Origin: an uncultured Flavobacteriaceae bacterium
Lineage (GTDB): Bacteria > Bacteroidota > Bacteroidia > Flavobacteriales > Flavobacteriaceae
Assembly: GCA_947494205.1 (NCBI GenBank)
Contig: CANLUH010000002.1
Location: 124,001 to 188,000, forward strand
Reading direction: 5' to 3'
Length of the DNA: 64,000 nt
Shown: in pieces, positions 33,453 through 42,191 of the stretch
How positions within the stretch are numbered: the first letter of the stretch is position 1
How the letters are laid out: each line of letters opens with the position of its first letter
Translations under genes and position numbers: made by a program
The notes under the pieces: generated by a model
The model's database searches: none
Told to the model about the DNA's origin: nothing
What the model saw: only the letters and a program-made list of their open reading frames with translations

Positions 33453-34001
33453 CTACTTATTCTTCAATATATCGCGTATAATCTTAAGGTGATGTTCAGT
33501 ATGAATATTAAGAAACTTAATGGTCTCGTCTCTATTCATAGTTCCAAGAATAGGATGATTAAAGTGCTTCTTTTCTGCAAGCAAAGGCAACTTTTCGACT
33601 TTAGCAAGCGCTTCATCATAATGCATTCGTAACGTATTGATAGTTAAGTTTTCTGCTGGTCTTACGGACTCTGGCGCAGTAACTTTTCCTCTAGGCAGCG
33701 TATTAGAAGTAAAGACATAGTCACGTGTCTTATTGGATTCCGCTTTATAATTACTTTCATCAGAATACTTGAGCGCTTTATGTAACTGATTTACCATTAA
33801 ATAAATGTGATCCATATGCCACGCAACAGAAGCTTCTGACACTTCAAGGTTTATTGTATCCCGCAGAGCAATATAGGATGCCACCTCATTAAGTTTTACT
33901 TTGAGATTAGAATTTCTTTTGTCTGATTCCATACTTGCAGCACTGCTTAATAATAAGATTCCTGCCATTAAGATTAAGATGATGTGAATACGATTTTTCA
34001 T
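33453..34001 (-). CDS. DinB-like/DUF1569 protein with N-terminal signal or anchor (182 aa)
   Basis: A hydrophobic N-terminus (about residues 5-22) precedes a four-helix DinB-like domain. Candidate metal-ligand histidines are in VAWHMDHIYL, KKHFNHPILGTMNRDETI and LNIHTEHHLKII, the last being the typical C-terminal helix of DUF1569. Most members are cytoplasmic, so an exported or anchored form is unusual. A TATTTTTG -7 box lies on the minus strand at 34030-34037, 28 bases before the start. Confidence 0.75.
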   Translation of the reverse strand: MKNRIHIILILMAGILLLSSAASMESDKRNSNLKVKLNEVASYIALRDTINLEVSEASVAWHMDHIYLMVNQLHKALKYSDESNYKAESNKTRDYVFTSNTLPRGKVTAPESVRPAENLTINTLRMHYDEALAKVEKLPLLAEKKHFNHPILGTMNRDETIKFLNIHTEHHLKIIRDILKNK

Positions 34002-34102
34002 AAGTCTATATTTTAAAAATTATTTAGCCCAAAAATAGTCTTGAAATCAGTACGTTATAAAAAAACGGTATGAGTGTGCCACTTTTGTGATGAATGGGAA
34101 AG

Positions 34103-34942
34103 CTATTTAAAGTCAGCTTTTGAAAAAGATCTAGAAACAGGAATACTAGTAGCAACGTTATCTAGTTGTATTGTGAGTGATCTGGCATTACCATCAATAG
34201 ATGTTATATGTTGCGTATTAATAAGGTAAGAGCGATGACAACGTTTTATTTGAGAAAGATTTTCTAATTGTATTTCAAGCTGTTTTAAAGAAAGTCTAAT
34301 TAGTTTATGCATAAGCGTACTATCATCCAAATAATATATCGTTATATAATTCCCTTCTGATTGTGCTTATACAAACTCTGATAATTGCATTACAATAGGT
34401 GGTTCTTTTACGCTTTCTTCTTGTATTTGAACGGTACTGGTCTCTTCTAATGCTTCGGGCGGTAACTGATTAGAAAGTAATAGTGCTCTCTCGATATTGC
34501 GTTTTGAAAGTGTGCGCTCTTTAAAAAAGATTAAACCTATAATAGGGAAAATCCCTATCGAAATAGTGATTTTAAGAAAATTAAAAAAGGTTTGATATAA
34601 ATCAATATCGCTCCACCAATTGTAATTATGCAGTGAATTAAAAGCACTTATTATCAAGATGCAACAAGATTGTAATAGAATTTCCTTTGCTATGGTCCAT
34701 TTCTCTGGGCGAAAAAACTCCCGAAATAGTTTAGGAAGAATAAAATAGGTGGTAGCCACACCAAGAAAAACTGCAACTCCAAAACCCGCCAAGAAAAAAT
34801 ATTTATAAGCTATTGACTGTGCTGCGCCGAAAGGTTGAAAAACAATCAAAAACACAAAAACAAAAAGCCCCGATAATAAGGCAAATAACCACTTGTATTT
34901 AGTTTTTTGTAATAATGGATATGGTGAGTTGAGCCACTGCAT
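34103..34942 (-). pseudogene. Membrane-bound LytTR transcriptional regulator interrupted by an in-frame stop
   Basis: The reading frame from ATG at 34942 encodes four hydrophobic helices (about residues 17-35, 46-67, 90-110, 120-143), stops at TAA (complement 34367-34369), and continues in the same frame with AQSEGNYITIYYLDD and a LytTR DNA-binding domain (RLSLKQLEIQLENL, RCHRSYLINTQHITSIDGNA) to the stop at 34103. Without the stop it would be a normal ~279-residue LytTR regulator; the TAA replaces one residue at the start of the DNA-binding domain (a Tyr codon would need one base change). It is a probable pseudogene unless there is readthrough or a sequencing error. Confidence 0.85.
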
Positions 34943-35306
34943 AAGGAACTACAATATATTAGTTGTTTTTAATTTGTATTTTATTTGAGATTGTTTTTTC
35001 GCTTGTTGCCAACGTCTCGTATAAGAAACGTAGGGCGAGAAAATTTTTATTTTTCAGTTTAACTGTATACGTCACTCGTCACAGACAAGCGCTAGCAGGG
35101 GATAATTACATTAATGATTTTTATTTGTTTTTTACCTCAGTTCTTTGTTGTGTCTAGTAATATATTACTTTTTTTGCTTTTGAAATGCAAATCCTATCTC
35201 ATTTTTATTTCAAAAATATTCTATTTAGTTTATTAGTTAGATAGATGATTGGTCTTCAGAAAATTAAGCTTAATTTTAAAATTATTGTTAAACAGGTTGA
35301 AACTTT
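34943..35306. other. Intergenic spacer with a degenerate repeat-like segment
   Basis: No convincing gene. The segment around 35008-35100 (AACGTCTCGTATAAGAAACG, then GTAGGGCG, later GACAAGCGCTAGCAGGGG) has higher GC than its surroundings and resembles dispersed intergenic sequences I recall from other Bacteroidota. No clear TAnnTTTG box was found before the AraC gene. Confidence 0.4.
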
Positions 35307-35867
35307 ATGAAATTATATATAAAATACATGGTAAGCTTAAGATGTAAACTCATGGTAAAATATGAGCTAGAAAAACTAGGTTTGCATTATACAAGTATTG
35401 AACTTGGTATGATTGAAATAAAAGAGAATATTACTAATGGACTAAAACAAGAACTGAAATCAAATTTAGCTCTATCTGGTCTGGAACTATTAGACGATAA
35501 AAAGAGTATACTCATAGATAAAATTAAAAATGTTATAATTGAAATGATACACTATTCTGATGAAGTTCCAAAAACTAATTATTCAGACATTATTAGTGAA
35601 AAATTGAATTATGATTATACTTATTTGTCTAATATTTTTTCCGAGGTCAAAGGCATTACAATACAGCATTTTATTATCAAGCATAAAATTGAAAAAGCCA
35701 AAGAGCTCATACTCTATGATGATTTAAACCTTACAGAAATAGCTTATAGACTTAATTATAGTAGTGTAGCCCATTTATCTAATCAATTCAAAAAAGTAAC
35801 AGGACAGTCCCCTTCATACTATAAAAAAATAGGTGAAAAAAGAAAGTATAATTTAGAAAATCTGTGA
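35307..35867 (+). CDS. AraC-family transcriptional regulator (186 aa)
   Basis: The C-terminal ~100 residues form an AraC double helix-turn-helix (YDYTYLSNIFSEVKGITIQH, IEKAKELILYDDLNLTEIAY, then RLNYSSVAHLSNQFKKVTGQ). The N-terminal part is short and lacks a cupin sensor domain, as in the ~190-residue AraC subgroup common in Bacteroidota. It precedes the D-amino-acid operon on the same strand and could regulate it. A structured, T-rich region separates the two. Other in-frame ATGs (35328, 35352) leave the start uncertain. Confidence 0.88.
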   Translation: MKLYIKYMVSLRCKLMVKYELEKLGLHYTSIELGMIEIKENITNGLKQELKSNLALSGLELLDDKKSILIDKIKNVIIEMIHYSDEVPKTNYSDIISEKLNYDYTYLSNIFSEVKGITIQHFIIKHKIEKAKELILYDDLNLTEIAYRLNYSSVAHLSNQFKKVTGQSPSYYKKIGEKRKYNLENL

Positions 35868-35947
35868 TTTATGTAAGTTAGAGTTAATGCTATGTAACTG
35901 AAACTGTAATAAATCAATCAAATTTGCATTGTTATTGATCAATCAGG

Positions 35948-36008
35948 GTAAGTCCAAATGAAATATCTCATTTGGCATGTGAAAGTTGACTTACTAGTCT
36001 GCTTTTTT
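35948..36008 (+). terminator. Two-level hairpin with T-rich tail
   Basis: The inner stem CCAAATGA/TCATTTGG (35954-35961, 35968-35975, 6-base loop) lies within an outer stem GTAAGTC/GACTTAC (35948-35954, 35988-35994), followed by GCTTTTTTATTTTTT. It may terminate the AraC transcript or form a leader structure for the operon at 36096. Confidence 0.5.
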
Positions 36009-36095
36009 ATTTTTTATAATACAACTGTATCTGTGATATATGTAACTCATTTAATTTTATAAATACCATTTACAATCAATTAAATACTTAAAACA

Positions 36096-36212
36096 ATGTC
36101 AAAAGAAAAAGAAGGTAAGAAAAAAAACAGTAAAACTCCTGCTGCCAAAACAGCTAAAGAAAAAAAAGCTGCTAAAATTTTAAAACTAAATGCAAAAAAG
36201 TATTCAGAATAG
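36096..36212 (+). CDS. Small Lys/Ala-rich basic protein (38 aa)
   Basis: ATG at 36096 encodes 38 residues: MSKEKEGKKKNSKTPAAKTA, then KEKKAAKILKLNAKKYSE. The composition recalls histone-H1-like tails, but the protein is too short to assign. It lies 30 bp before the cupin gene and after a hairpin, so it looks like the first gene of the operon. Confidence 0.5.
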   Translation: MSKEKEGKKKNSKTPAAKTAKEKKAAKILKLNAKKYSE

Positions 36213-36242
36213 AGAAAAGGGAAACATTAGAACATTTGAAGG

Positions 36243-36575
36243 ATGAAAAATAGTGAATTTGAAGAATCTATTAAATTTAATTTATTGGACTTACTAAATT
36301 ATAGTACGAATACTATTGGAGTAAAAAATATAGTTGTTGAAAACACATGTGTGATACAAGTCTTTGCTTTTGATTTTGGAAAAGTCCAGTTATATGAAAA
36401 ATCCCCTTTTTCTCGATTCATTTATATTATTGAAGGAAAAGCAGAAGTGGTTATCAACAACAATTCATCCTTTATGCAAACTGGAGATTCAGTTCTTATT
36501 CCCAGGGCTGTTAGCAGTTCAATTGAAGCCAACCTGCCATTCAAGATGATATGTACTACAATAAAAAATGGTTAG
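36243..36575 (+). CDS. Cupin-domain protein (110 aa)
   Basis: Single small cupin barrel, with the region FSRFIYIIEGKAEVVINNNS and QTGDSVLIPRAVSSSIEA giving the usual conserved strands and PxG-like turn. The classical His metal ligands are not obvious, so it may bind a ligand without metal or act as a sensor. Second gene of the operon; function in D-amino-acid metabolism or its regulation is inferred from context only. Confidence 0.8.
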   Translation: MKNSEFEESIKFNLLDLLNYSTNTIGVKNIVVENTCVIQVFAFDFGKVQLYEKSPFSRFIYIIEGKAEVVINNNSSFMQTGDSVLIPRAVSSSIEANLPFKMICTTIKNG

Positions 36576-36617
36576 ATAATTTTGTTCTATCATTAAAGAA
36601 ATAATCATAAAAAGATC

Positions 36618-36833
36618 ATGGAAAATAGATTTAAAGCTGGCGATTTTGTATTCGCCAAAGTTAGGCCTTCAGTGACACTCATTGTTAGAGTATATGCTAG
36701 GAAAATATATTATTGTAATATTAAGGCAGACCATACTGCAAAAGAACTTGTCTATTTTGAGAGAGAACTAATGCCATGTGTTGACGATCAATTAAAAACT
36801 AATAATTTAAAAATGAATAACTATGAAAAGTAA
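36618..36833 (+). CDS. Small KOW/SH3-like conserved protein (71 aa)
   Basis: The sequence (MENRFKAGDFVFAKVRPSVT, then IYYCNIKADHTAKELVYFER) resembles short all-beta proteins found widely in Bacteroidota next to stress-related genes. The fold is probably an SH3-like barrel. Its end overlaps the DUF1611 gene by 11 bp, showing coupling. No molecular function known. Confidence 0.7.
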   Translation: MENRFKAGDFVFAKVRPSVTLIVRVYARKIYYCNIKADHTAKELVYFERELMPCVDDQLKTNNLKMNNYEK

Positions 36834-37914
36834 TGCATTAGTTTATTGTGAAAATGAATTTGGAAATACAGATGGAAAGGTTGCAAATGGTTTAGTTCGT
36901 CAGTCGGAAATCTATACAATTGTTGGAATTATTGATAGTACAAAAGTTGGTTTGGATGCAGGCGAATATCTCGATGGTATAAAAAATGGGATTCCTGTTT
37001 TCAATAACATAGAAAGTGCTTTAAAAGAATTGAAAAATATTCCTCAATATTTTATTTATGGTATAGCTCCTCTCACTTCTTTTTTGAGTAACCAACAAAA
37101 AGAAATAATTTTTACTGCCATCAAATACGGAATGAATATTGTTAATGGTATGCCAGAATTTTTAAATGATAATACTCAATTCAGAGATGTTGCCAACAAA
37201 TATGGAGTTACTATTCAGGATGTGAGAAAACCTCCAAAACGAGAAAACCTCCATAATTTTACAGGGAGCATAATGGATGTGAAGATTCCTATAATTGCAG
37301 TAATGGGAACTGATTGTGCGGTAGGAAAACGAACGACCGCTTTGCTTATGGTAAACGCTTTGAGAGAAAGGGGGGTTAATACTGTGTTTGTAACCACAGG
37401 ACAAACAGGTATACTCCAAGGGGCAAAATATGGCGTTGCTATAGATGTTTTAACTTCTGGTTTTGCTTCGGGAGAAGTTGAAAATGTTATCTTAAATGCT
37501 TGTAAGAAAGAACAACCAGATATTATAGTTGTTGAAGGTCAAGGTGCTTTAAGCCATCCTGCTTTTACTTCTTCAAGTGCAATTTTACGTGGTGCAATGC
37601 CAGATGCAATTATTCTTCAACATCCACCAATGCGAGAAAATTATTGCGATTATCCTAATATCCCAATGTTATCACTAGAGGATGAGATAGAGATGATAGA
37701 AATATTTTCTAAATCAAAGGTAATTGCTATTACTATTAATCATGAAGATATGACTGATCAAGAAATTGCTAATACTATTATAGATTATCAAATAGATTAT
37801 AACCTACCTACTACAGATGTCTTGAAGCATGGATGTGATAAACTGATAAAGGAACTATTAAAAACATTTCCGAAATTAAAGAGAGAGAGAGCGTATTACT
37901 TTGAAACTACCTAG
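36823..37914 (+). CDS. DUF1611/DgcN-like protein, candidate D-amino-acid N-acyltransferase (363 aa)
   Basis: Two-domain DUF1611 protein: a Rossmann-like N-terminal domain (about 1-145) and a P-loop-type C-terminal domain with MGTDCAVGKRTTALLM at about 161-176. Later conserved stretches are TGQTGILQGAKYGVAIDVLT and EGQGALSHPAF. A homologous family, DgcN, has been described as a D-glutamate N-acetyltransferase in marine bacteria; that function is transferred from family knowledge, not shown here. It overlaps the racemase-like gene by 14 bp and is followed by a dipeptidase, supporting D-amino-acid metabolism. Confidence 0.82.
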   Translation: MKSNALVYCENEFGNTDGKVANGLVRQSEIYTIVGIIDSTKVGLDAGEYLDGIKNGIPVFNNIESALKELKNIPQYFIYGIAPLTSFLSNQQKEIIFTAIKYGMNIVNGMPEFLNDNTQFRDVANKYGVTIQDVRKPPKRENLHNFTGSIMDVKIPIIAVMGTDCAVGKRTTALLMVNALRERGVNTVFVTTGQTGILQGAKYGVAIDVLTSGFASGEVENVILNACKKEQPDIIVVEGQGALSHPAFTSSSAILRGAMPDAIILQHPPMRENYCDYPNIPMLSLEDEIEMIEIFSKSKVIAITINHEDMTDQEIANTIIDYQIDYNLPTTDVLKHGCDKLIKELLKTFPKLKRERAYYFETT

Positions 37915-38995
37915 GATAGATATTGATATTGGAAAAATCGCCCATAACATTCAACAATTAAGAAAGCTATATGGCTCCAAAGGAATTCAAATTACTGGTG
38001 TTACAAAGGTCATTGGTGGCAATCCACTAATCGCTTCAATTTTAGTGAAAAAAGATATAAAGATTCTTGCAGATTCTAGAATTGAAAATATTGTGAAAAT
38101 GCGAAAAGCTGGTGTTCAAGCAAAGTATTTGTTATTGAGAACACCTGCTTTAAGCCAAATAGAAGAAGTTGTTATTTACACCGATATAAGCTTAAATTCT
38201 GAACTCATCGTCCTAAAAGAGCTATCAAAATATGCTATAAGGAATCAAATTATACATAAAGTAATTCTTATGGTGGAGCTGGGAGATTTACGAGAAGGAA
38301 TTATGCCTTTAGAAATAAATAACACTGTAAAAGAGGTACTACTATTAAAAGGGCTTTCCTTAATAGGGATAGGTTCAAATCTTGCTTGTTTTGGAGGAAT
38401 AGGGCCTGATGCCAGTAAAATGAGTAAGCTATCATCAATAGCGACACATTTAGAAAAAACTTTTAAAATTAAATTAGCAATTATTTCTGGCGGAAATTCT
38501 GCAAACTATCATTGGTTCAAATCTTCAAAAAATGTTGGTAGAATAAATAATTTACGATTAGGAGAGTCTATCTTTTTAGGAAGGGAGGCACTTCGCAGAA
38601 AGCCAATACCTAAACTCTTTACAGACATTTTCACATTAGTGGTTGAAGTAATTGAATCAAAAATAAAACCTTCCAAACCTTATGGTAAAGTATTTCAAAA
38701 TGCCAATGGAAAAATTAAAAAAATTAAAGAAAAAGGTTTAATGAATAGAGCTATTCTAGCTATAGGAGGACAAGATGTTGATGTTTCAGGAATTACACCA
38801 AGGCAAAACATTGATATTTTGGGCGCAAGTAGTGACCACATTGTGATAGATAACACCGAGTCAAATTTAAAAGTAGGAGATACTGTAGAGTTTGACTTGA
38901 ACTATAGTGCTTTATTAAGAGTCTTAAATTCACCGTATATAACTAAAAATACAATCAATTTTAATGAATGTAAAAGCGTACTGCAAAGCAGTTGA
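37901..38995 (+). CDS. Alanine/ornithine-racemase-like PLP enzyme (364 aa)
   Basis: N-terminal alanine-racemase TIM barrel with the PLP lysine in GVTKVIGG (Lys36). Further family features are RTPALSQIEEVV, VELGDLREGI, GIGSNLACFGG and SGGNSANYHWF, typical of the ornithine-racemase branch. It likely interconverts L- and D-forms of an amino acid; the exact substrate is not predictable. TTG start at 37901 overlaps DUF1611; no better start is present. The VanX-like gene overlaps its end by 32 bp. Confidence 0.86.
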   Translation: MKLPRIDIDIGKIAHNIQQLRKLYGSKGIQITGVTKVIGGNPLIASILVKKDIKILADSRIENIVKMRKAGVQAKYLLLRTPALSQIEEVVIYTDISLNSELIVLKELSKYAIRNQIIHKVILMVELGDLREGIMPLEINNTVKEVLLLKGLSLIGIGSNLACFGGIGPDASKMSKLSSIATHLEKTFKIKLAIISGGNSANYHWFKSSKNVGRINNLRLGESIFLGREALRRKPIPKLFTDIFTLVVEVIESKIKPSKPYGKVFQNANGKIKKIKEKGLMNRAILAIGGQDVDVSGITPRQNIDILGASSDHIVIDNTESNLKVGDTVEFDLNYSALLRVLNSPYITKNTINFNECKSVLQSS

Positions 38996-39668
38996 AGCAA
39001 AAGATAGTAGAAACAAACTTTTAACTCCTTCGATTAGAATTTTAGAAAATAACTCGCCATTAATGAGTTTAATGAATACAGATTTTAATTTAATTTTTGA
39101 ACCTTCTATTTCTGTAGATTATATGTACCTCGTTAGAGAAGATATTCTTGCAAAAATAGGAAGAATTAGTGAAAAGTTAAATGCCCAAAATAAGATGTTG
39201 ATTATTCGATCAGCATGGAGATCTTCAGAGCATCAACAACTTTTATGGGATACTAAATTTGAATTCTTTCAAAAAGAGCATCCAGAAAAACCCTTCTCCG
39301 AAGTTAAAAAAATTGTTAATTATTTTATTGCTTTTCCTACAAAGTCAATGCATGCTACTGGAGGTGCAGTAGATGCATTAATTTATGATAATGACAAAAA
39401 ATGTGTAATGGATTTTGGCACGAACAAAGGATATGATATCAATCTTTCTAAAAAGTGCTATCCTTACTACCCCAAAATTAGTAAAGAAGCTAAAGAAAAT
39501 AGAGCACTATTAATAGGTTTGTTTCAAAGTGAAGGTTTTGTATGTGATTTAAAAGAATATTGGCATTTTGATTATGGAAATGCTATTTGGGCAATCGAAA
39601 AAGAAAAGAAATTTGCTATTTATGGGTCAATCTCTAAATTGGATATGTTAATTAACATAAAAAATTAA
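38964..39668 (+). CDS. D-Ala-D-Ala dipeptidase, VanX/DdpX family (234 aa)
   Basis: Zinc metallopeptidase of the M15D family. Zinc ligands are visible in SMHATGGAVD (His130, Asp137) and EYWHFDYG (His201), with catalytic Glu198 and the oxyanion-type Arg82 in IRSAWR. There is no signal peptide, so it acts in the cytoplasm, as expected for recycling of D-amino-acid dipeptides. With the racemase-like and DUF1611 proteins it would convert peptidoglycan-derived D-amino acids to usable forms. A resistance role is less likely without VanA/VanH homologues nearby. Confidence 0.9.
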   Translation: MNVKAYCKAVEAKDSRNKLLTPSIRILENNSPLMSLMNTDFNLIFEPSISVDYMYLVREDILAKIGRISEKLNAQNKMLIIRSAWRSSEHQQLLWDTKFEFFQKEHPEKPFSEVKKIVNYFIAFPTKSMHATGGAVDALIYDNDKKCVMDFGTNKGYDINLSKKCYPYYPKISKEAKENRALLIGLFQSEGFVCDLKEYWHFDYGNAIWAIEKEKKFAIYGSISKLDMLINIKN

Positions 39669-39998
39669 GCAGTCCTTACTAATCAAAACTAGGTTGCTAA
39701 AACACAATTATATAGATTTGAACTGAAATAAATATTTATTGAAATAACCCTATTTGAACTTGAAGTTAGGTTCTATAAAACATTAAAAGTCTCAAAATGT
39801 CACCATGTTTTCTTTCATTTTTTATTAGCGACAATTATCAGTATATACCAACCTTATCAAATACTTCCTATTTTATAGTCTATTCAAAGCGGTATATGCC
39901 AACCTTTTGGTTGTTTTATAAATAACCAAATATTAGTTGGTTATGTGTACCTTTTGTTTTAGTGTAAGTTCCTATATTTTTCAAATGAAGGAGGCTGT
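39669..39998. other. Intergenic region with short direct and inverted repeats
   Basis: No gene seen. GTATATACCAACCTT (39841-39855) recurs as GTATATGCCAACCTT (39892-39906). ATAACCAA (39922-39929) pairs with TTGGTTAT (39937-39944) over 7 bases. A pure-AT palindrome AATAAATATTTATT sits at 39727-39740. Any of these hairpins may end the operon, but none has a convincing T tail. Confidence 0.5.
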
Positions 39999-40113
39999 CT
40001 AAAAAGTCACTATAATTCTCGTTGTCAAGTTGAGCTTGTCGAAACTAATATTGGTAATCGATAATAGAAAATATTTCGACAAGCTCAATATGACATCAAA
40101 CTTTACTTTTTAG
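39999..40113. repeat. Nested palindromic element of flavobacterial REP type
   Basis: Outer arms CTAAAAAGT (39999-40007) and ACTTTTTAG (40105-40113) enclose inner 21-base arms at 40024-40044 (starting GTCAAGTTGAGCTTGTCG) and 40074-40094 (starting TTTCGACAAGCTCAATAT), which pair with two mismatches. I recall very similar GAGCTTGTCGAAA palindromes dispersed in many Flavobacteriaceae genomes. Such repeats are often mobilised by RAYT transposases, and a RAYT remnant lies at 33.2 kb. Confidence 0.85.
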
Positions 40114-40142
40114 TAAAATTTTAAAGGCTTTATTATTTTACA

Positions 40143-42191
40143 CTACCCACAAGCATACCCACCTTGTTTATACTGTATGGTTTTTGTTGTTGGGTCTATC
40201 CATACTAAAACAATAGTGTTGTTATTAGAACACATAGCCATTGGGGTATCTACATTAAGCGCCACACCATTTAATTCCTGTTCTAAAGTCCATCCTGCTT
40301 GGTTTAAAGTGCCAAAACCATTAGTTAATTGGTTATCTGCGGAATAGATACCTGTTAACCCGAAAACCTCTGTAAAGGCATTAGAAATATCTGCATAACC
40401 GCCACGATGTACTAAATGCATCTCGCCAGAAGTTGTGGCCATTGCCATACTACCTAAACTTTGGTATTCGTTACCTAAAGCAGCCATTTTTTTAGAAAAA
40501 TGCCCAACAGGAAAATCAGTTACAGACCATTGGTGTAGTGATGTATTGTTTTCTGGAGCAGGGCCATCGCTAAATGTTTTGCCTTTAAAAGCATTAAATG
40601 GGCCAGTATTATATGAGGTCATTCGCATTTTACGAGTATTACGTTCCTTATATACTATAAATAAAGACGCGCCTAATTGTCCTAAAGTAATAGGGCCATC
40701 AGTTAATTGATTTACAGGAACTACTGTACCAGAAAACCCATGTGTATTACCTACCATAGATTGTATAAAACCGTCTGGCGTTGTCCAACAGAGCATAAAT
40801 TTATGTTTAGCGTCTGCCATATCATAATAAGACGTTACAGCAAAACTACCAGATGCTTTCTGGTTTAAAGTACTGGTAGGCGACCATTGTTTTGTAGTCG
40901 GGTTGTAAGTACTCATTAATAAATCGCCTATAGAATCGGTAAGGATTAAAATACTAGTATCTTCTATAGATGCCATGGCGATTGCGCCATTACTAGTTAA
41001 TGGTAATGGTTTTGGTTGGCCCCAACTGGAATTACTATTAATACTTTCAAATAGTTGCCCATTGGCATTAGCAAACACCATGTGTTTTCCATAAGAGGCA
41101 TTAGTAATCGCTAGAGTTTTAGCTGCAGAAAAATCGGTATCTGTAGGAATGCTCCAAGAAAACGATTCCTCCCAAAGAAAACGGAACCAATTGGCACCAA
41201 AATCGTTTTTATTTAAAGACCCTAATTGAAAGTTTTCCTCAACTGTTCTTATTAAATTGTAATGATTGTATGGCGTATCTATAACGGTTCCCGGTGTAAT
41301 CATATCACCTAAAAGCACGGTGTATATTTGGTTAGGCCCATCGTAATTTGTGTCGTAATCACCGGGTTTTGCATTAAAATCGGCTTCATCGAAAGTAATC
41401 ACTAACAAAGTGCCTTCTGGAACATGAGACTGTGCCCAAGCTTTATCGGGATCCGTTAATAGTAAATCGATATCTAGATTTAATCCTAAATGGTCAAAAT
41501 CTGTAACACCACCATATCCTTGCACTTTAGACGTTTCTATATTGCCTAAAAACACATGTTCTAGCCAAGCAGAAAGTTGTGGTACTAACTGTGTTCTCGG
41601 ATTAGTATCTACATGTGTATTGTATAGATAATGGCCATCATTCCAAATGTCTGGAGTAAACCAACTGTATTCTGGTAACGTTTTATCGTGTACGTCTTTC
41701 CAAAATTGTGTGTCGCTTACAATCTTGTTCCAACGGCTTTCCTCTTTTTGTATGGTATGAAAAGAAGCAAAAGCATTATGTTTACGGAAATATCGAGCTA
41801 ATTCGGTAGCATCAGACGATGGAAATTCGTCAATAGGTGGATTTGCAGTCTTTTTAGTATTATAATCTGGGTCAACCCAAGCTTTATTCCAAGGATCTCC
41901 AGGATAGGCTTCCATATAGGCTTTCCAGCTTACATTTTTAGCTTCTAATAAATCTACTAATGTCTCTTGTAATAGAGGAGAAGCAGGAGGCGTATCGTTT
42001 GTAACACCACAAACTTCACCAGCTAAAGACGCTATGTAATTGGTTTGAGACGGGTGGAAGGCTCCAAAATAATTAGTCATATCTGCACCTGCAGACGCTA
42101 ATTTTTTCATGAAGGCATTTTGCATCACATAACTTCGATATTGATTTTCGAACATGATCGTGATAACACGGTTAAAAGGTTTAGTTATCAT
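40143..42191 (-). CDS. Phosphoesterase-family protein with C-terminal propeller-like region (682 aa)
   Basis: The N-terminal ~350 residues belong to the phosphoesterase/acid phosphatase-phospholipase C family: ITIMFENQYRSYVM at the metal site, FHPSQTNYIASLAGE, LLVITFDEADFN and NHYNLIRTVEENF. The remainder (about 365-680) has repeating strands with SIEDTSILILTDS, TSYYDMADAKHKFML and LGQLGASLFIVYKE, like a beta-propeller. No signal peptide is visible, unlike most family members. It begins in a TAATG overlap with the ferritin-like gene, so the two are translationally coupled. Confidence 0.83.
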   Translation of the reverse strand: MITKPFNRVITIMFENQYRSYVMQNAFMKKLASAGADMTNYFGAFHPSQTNYIASLAGEVCGVTNDTPPASPLLQETLVDLLEAKNVSWKAYMEAYPGDPWNKAWVDPDYNTKKTANPPIDEFPSSDATELARYFRKHNAFASFHTIQKEESRWNKIVSDTQFWKDVHDKTLPEYSWFTPDIWNDGHYLYNTHVDTNPRTQLVPQLSAWLEHVFLGNIETSKVQGYGGVTDFDHLGLNLDIDLLLTDPDKAWAQSHVPEGTLLVITFDEADFNAKPGDYDTNYDGPNQIYTVLLGDMITPGTVIDTPYNHYNLIRTVEENFQLGSLNKNDFGANWFRFLWEESFSWSIPTDTDFSAAKTLAITNASYGKHMVFANANGQLFESINSNSSWGQPKPLPLTSNGAIAMASIEDTSILILTDSIGDLLMSTYNPTTKQWSPTSTLNQKASGSFAVTSYYDMADAKHKFMLCWTTPDGFIQSMVGNTHGFSGTVVPVNQLTDGPITLGQLGASLFIVYKERNTRKMRMTSYNTGPFNAFKGKTFSDGPAPENNTSLHQWSVTDFPVGHFSKKMAALGNEYQSLGSMAMATTSGEMHLVHRGGYADISNAFTEVFGLTGIYSADNQLTNGFGTLNQAGWTLEQELNGVALNVDTPMAMCSNNNTIVLVWIDPTTKTIQYKQGGYACG

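Noticed and set aside
34963..35157. 64-residue plus-strand open frame
   Set aside because: Composition is Phe/Leu-rich without a recognisable domain, it overlaps a repeat-like intergenic segment, and no promoter box is nearby.
38964..39668. VanX-type dipeptidase considered as a vancomycin-resistance gene
   Set aside because: No VanA ligase or VanH dehydrogenase nearby; the racemase and DUF1611 context fits catabolism, and Gram-negative cells do not need this resistance.
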